Source: Lachnospiraceae bacterium C7 (GTDB taxonomy: Bacteria > Bacillota > Clostridia > Lachnospirales > Lachnospiraceae). Taken from it: a stretch of DNA of 64,000 bases. The DNA lies in NCBI GenBank assembly GCA_900113385.1, contig FOPE01000014.1:1-64000 (forward strand), given 5' to 3'. A program made the translations under genes and the position numbers. How positions within the stretch are numbered: position 1 is the stretch's first letter; every line of letters begins with the position of its first letter. This document shows positions 63,329-64,000 of the stretch, piece after piece. The notes below the pieces were generated by a model that ran no database searches, was not told where the DNA came from, and saw only the letters and a list, made by a program, of their open reading frames with translations.

Positions 63329-64000
63329 CTAACTTAATTCATTTATAACATTTTTTTCTATTATATTTAAATGAGTATCCAAAGCATTAGTATTTTTCAA
63401 ATATTTTTTATTACTCTTTAAAAACCTTGATAATTTTTCTTTTTCATTTTGAAATTTTCTCTTATCTTCGGTTGTATAACACTCTATTTTTTCTTTTCCG
63501 ATAAAAAAATTGTATAACTCTTTATCTTTTTTTAGATTATTAAAAAAACTTTTTCTTCCGTCCTGAATAATCACACCATTTTCTTCCTTGTCAATGTATT
63601 CTAATTGCAATATATTTTCAAGTCCTTCTTTTTTCCACTTATTCATTGTAATTCGAATACTTGGGTCAAATCCGGGATTTGTATAATAAGAGCAGTACGG
63701 AACACTATCCTTACTTCCTACCATATTTTTACTATAAACGCCGTTTTCACTATAAATACAATATGAACTAAAATTCTGAGCATATTCTTTAGCTGTACCT
63801 TCATCATAATCAGCTTTTGGTTTTAAATAATCCTTCTGAATTTGATTAACTTGTGCCAAGGCAGTTCCGGCATTCAAAATAGAATGTACACCTGTCTGTG
63901 CTTTTTCTGGTACTTTATCTTGACCTGATATGCAATTATAATTAGTCGAAGCTATCTGATCAACACTATATAAAGTGTCATATAGTGCTCCTGCTCCTGG
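63329..64000 (-). CDS. C-terminus of a possible secreted polymorphic toxin, partial
   Basis: The frame is open to the window edge (224 codons with stop). It begins PGAGALYDTLYSVDQIASTN and ISGQDKVPEKAQTGVHSILN, recalling the pre-toxin linker before the toxic domain of LXG/WXG proteins. The last about 150 residues are lysine-rich and unrecognised. The TTG at 63877 is internal, not a start. The three small genes downstream could include its immunity protein. The beginning of the gene is needed to confirm the type. Confidence 0.45.
   Translation of the reverse strand, partial: PGAGALYDTLYSVDQIASTNYNCISGQDKVPEKAQTGVHSILNAGTALAQVNQIQKDYLKPKADYDEGTAKEYAQNFSSYCIYSENGVYSKNMVGSKDSVPYCSYYTNPGFDPSIRITMNKWKKEGLENILQLEYIDKEENGVIIQDGRKSFFNNLKKDKELYNFFIGKEKIECYTTEDKRKFQNEKEKLSRFLKSNKKYLKNTNALDTHLNIIEKNVINELS

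Overview
The window is AT-rich, roughly 30% GC in its host-like parts. Cyclic-di-GMP enzymes, LytTR regulators, BcrA-type ABC exporters, a GH43/AraC sugar locus and a DUF5692 protein suggest a Gram-positive anaerobe of the Clostridia, most likely Lachnospiraceae. No rRNA or tRNA gene was recognised, and genus cannot be fixed from sequence alone.

Layout. 0-3.3 kb: an IS3-family element has cut into a chemotaxis receptor gene; a GGDEF cyclase converges on it. 3.5-7.4 kb: a MazG-like enzyme and a GH43/GPH-transporter/AraC sugar locus whose transporter has lost its middle. 7.7-12.6 kb: a PD-(D/E)XK-like protein, minisatellites, a MITE-like element, an alpha/beta hydrolase, glycerate kinase and a PPC-domain protein. 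12.7-18.1 kb: esterase, ABC exporter, DUF5692 protein and a LytTR regulator. 18.3-22.6 kb: two more MITE copies, a radical SAM protein, an XRE/DUF2975 pair, a thioredoxin and an FKBP isomerase. 22.9-25.9 kb: a second LytTR-PLDc_N-ABC operon. The ABC and LytTR operons share a direct-repeat operator candidate. 26.2-30.7 kb: macrodomain protein, then a methyltransferase, VOC protein, acetyltransferase, acyl carrier protein and FkbH-like enzyme, which could build and transfer a glyceroyl-type group. 31-33.3 kb: a second PD-(D/E)XK paralogue lies between long direct repeats carrying alternating GAGCGTA/ACGCGTA motifs.

33.4-53.2 kb reads as one composite genomic island just beyond guaA, with an 18-bp direct repeat at its candidate ends. 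Its GC is higher and it is full of fragments. It holds a radical SAM 'mobile pair' with cupin and Rrf2 regulator, HigBA, an integrase/Xis/Rep/MobC module without relaxase, ABC and MFS exporters with attenuator-like leaders, an SdpI-family protein, and dinD, BRO, RhuM and XRE genes.

53.2-64 kb returns to host-like genes: guaA, a Gfo/Idh/MocA oxidoreductase, a UPF0158-like protein, GH25 lysozyme, an EAL phosphodiesterase, an aminotransferase, and four genes ending in the C-terminus of a possible secreted polymorphic toxin.

The most unusual themes are tandem repeats with different units at about ten intergenic sites, a three-copy 260-bp MITE family, the repeat-flanked nuclease-like paralogues, and several readable regulatory sites (LytTR repeats, Rrf2-type GTTGT-N13-ACAAC sites, terminator-like leaders before two exporters).
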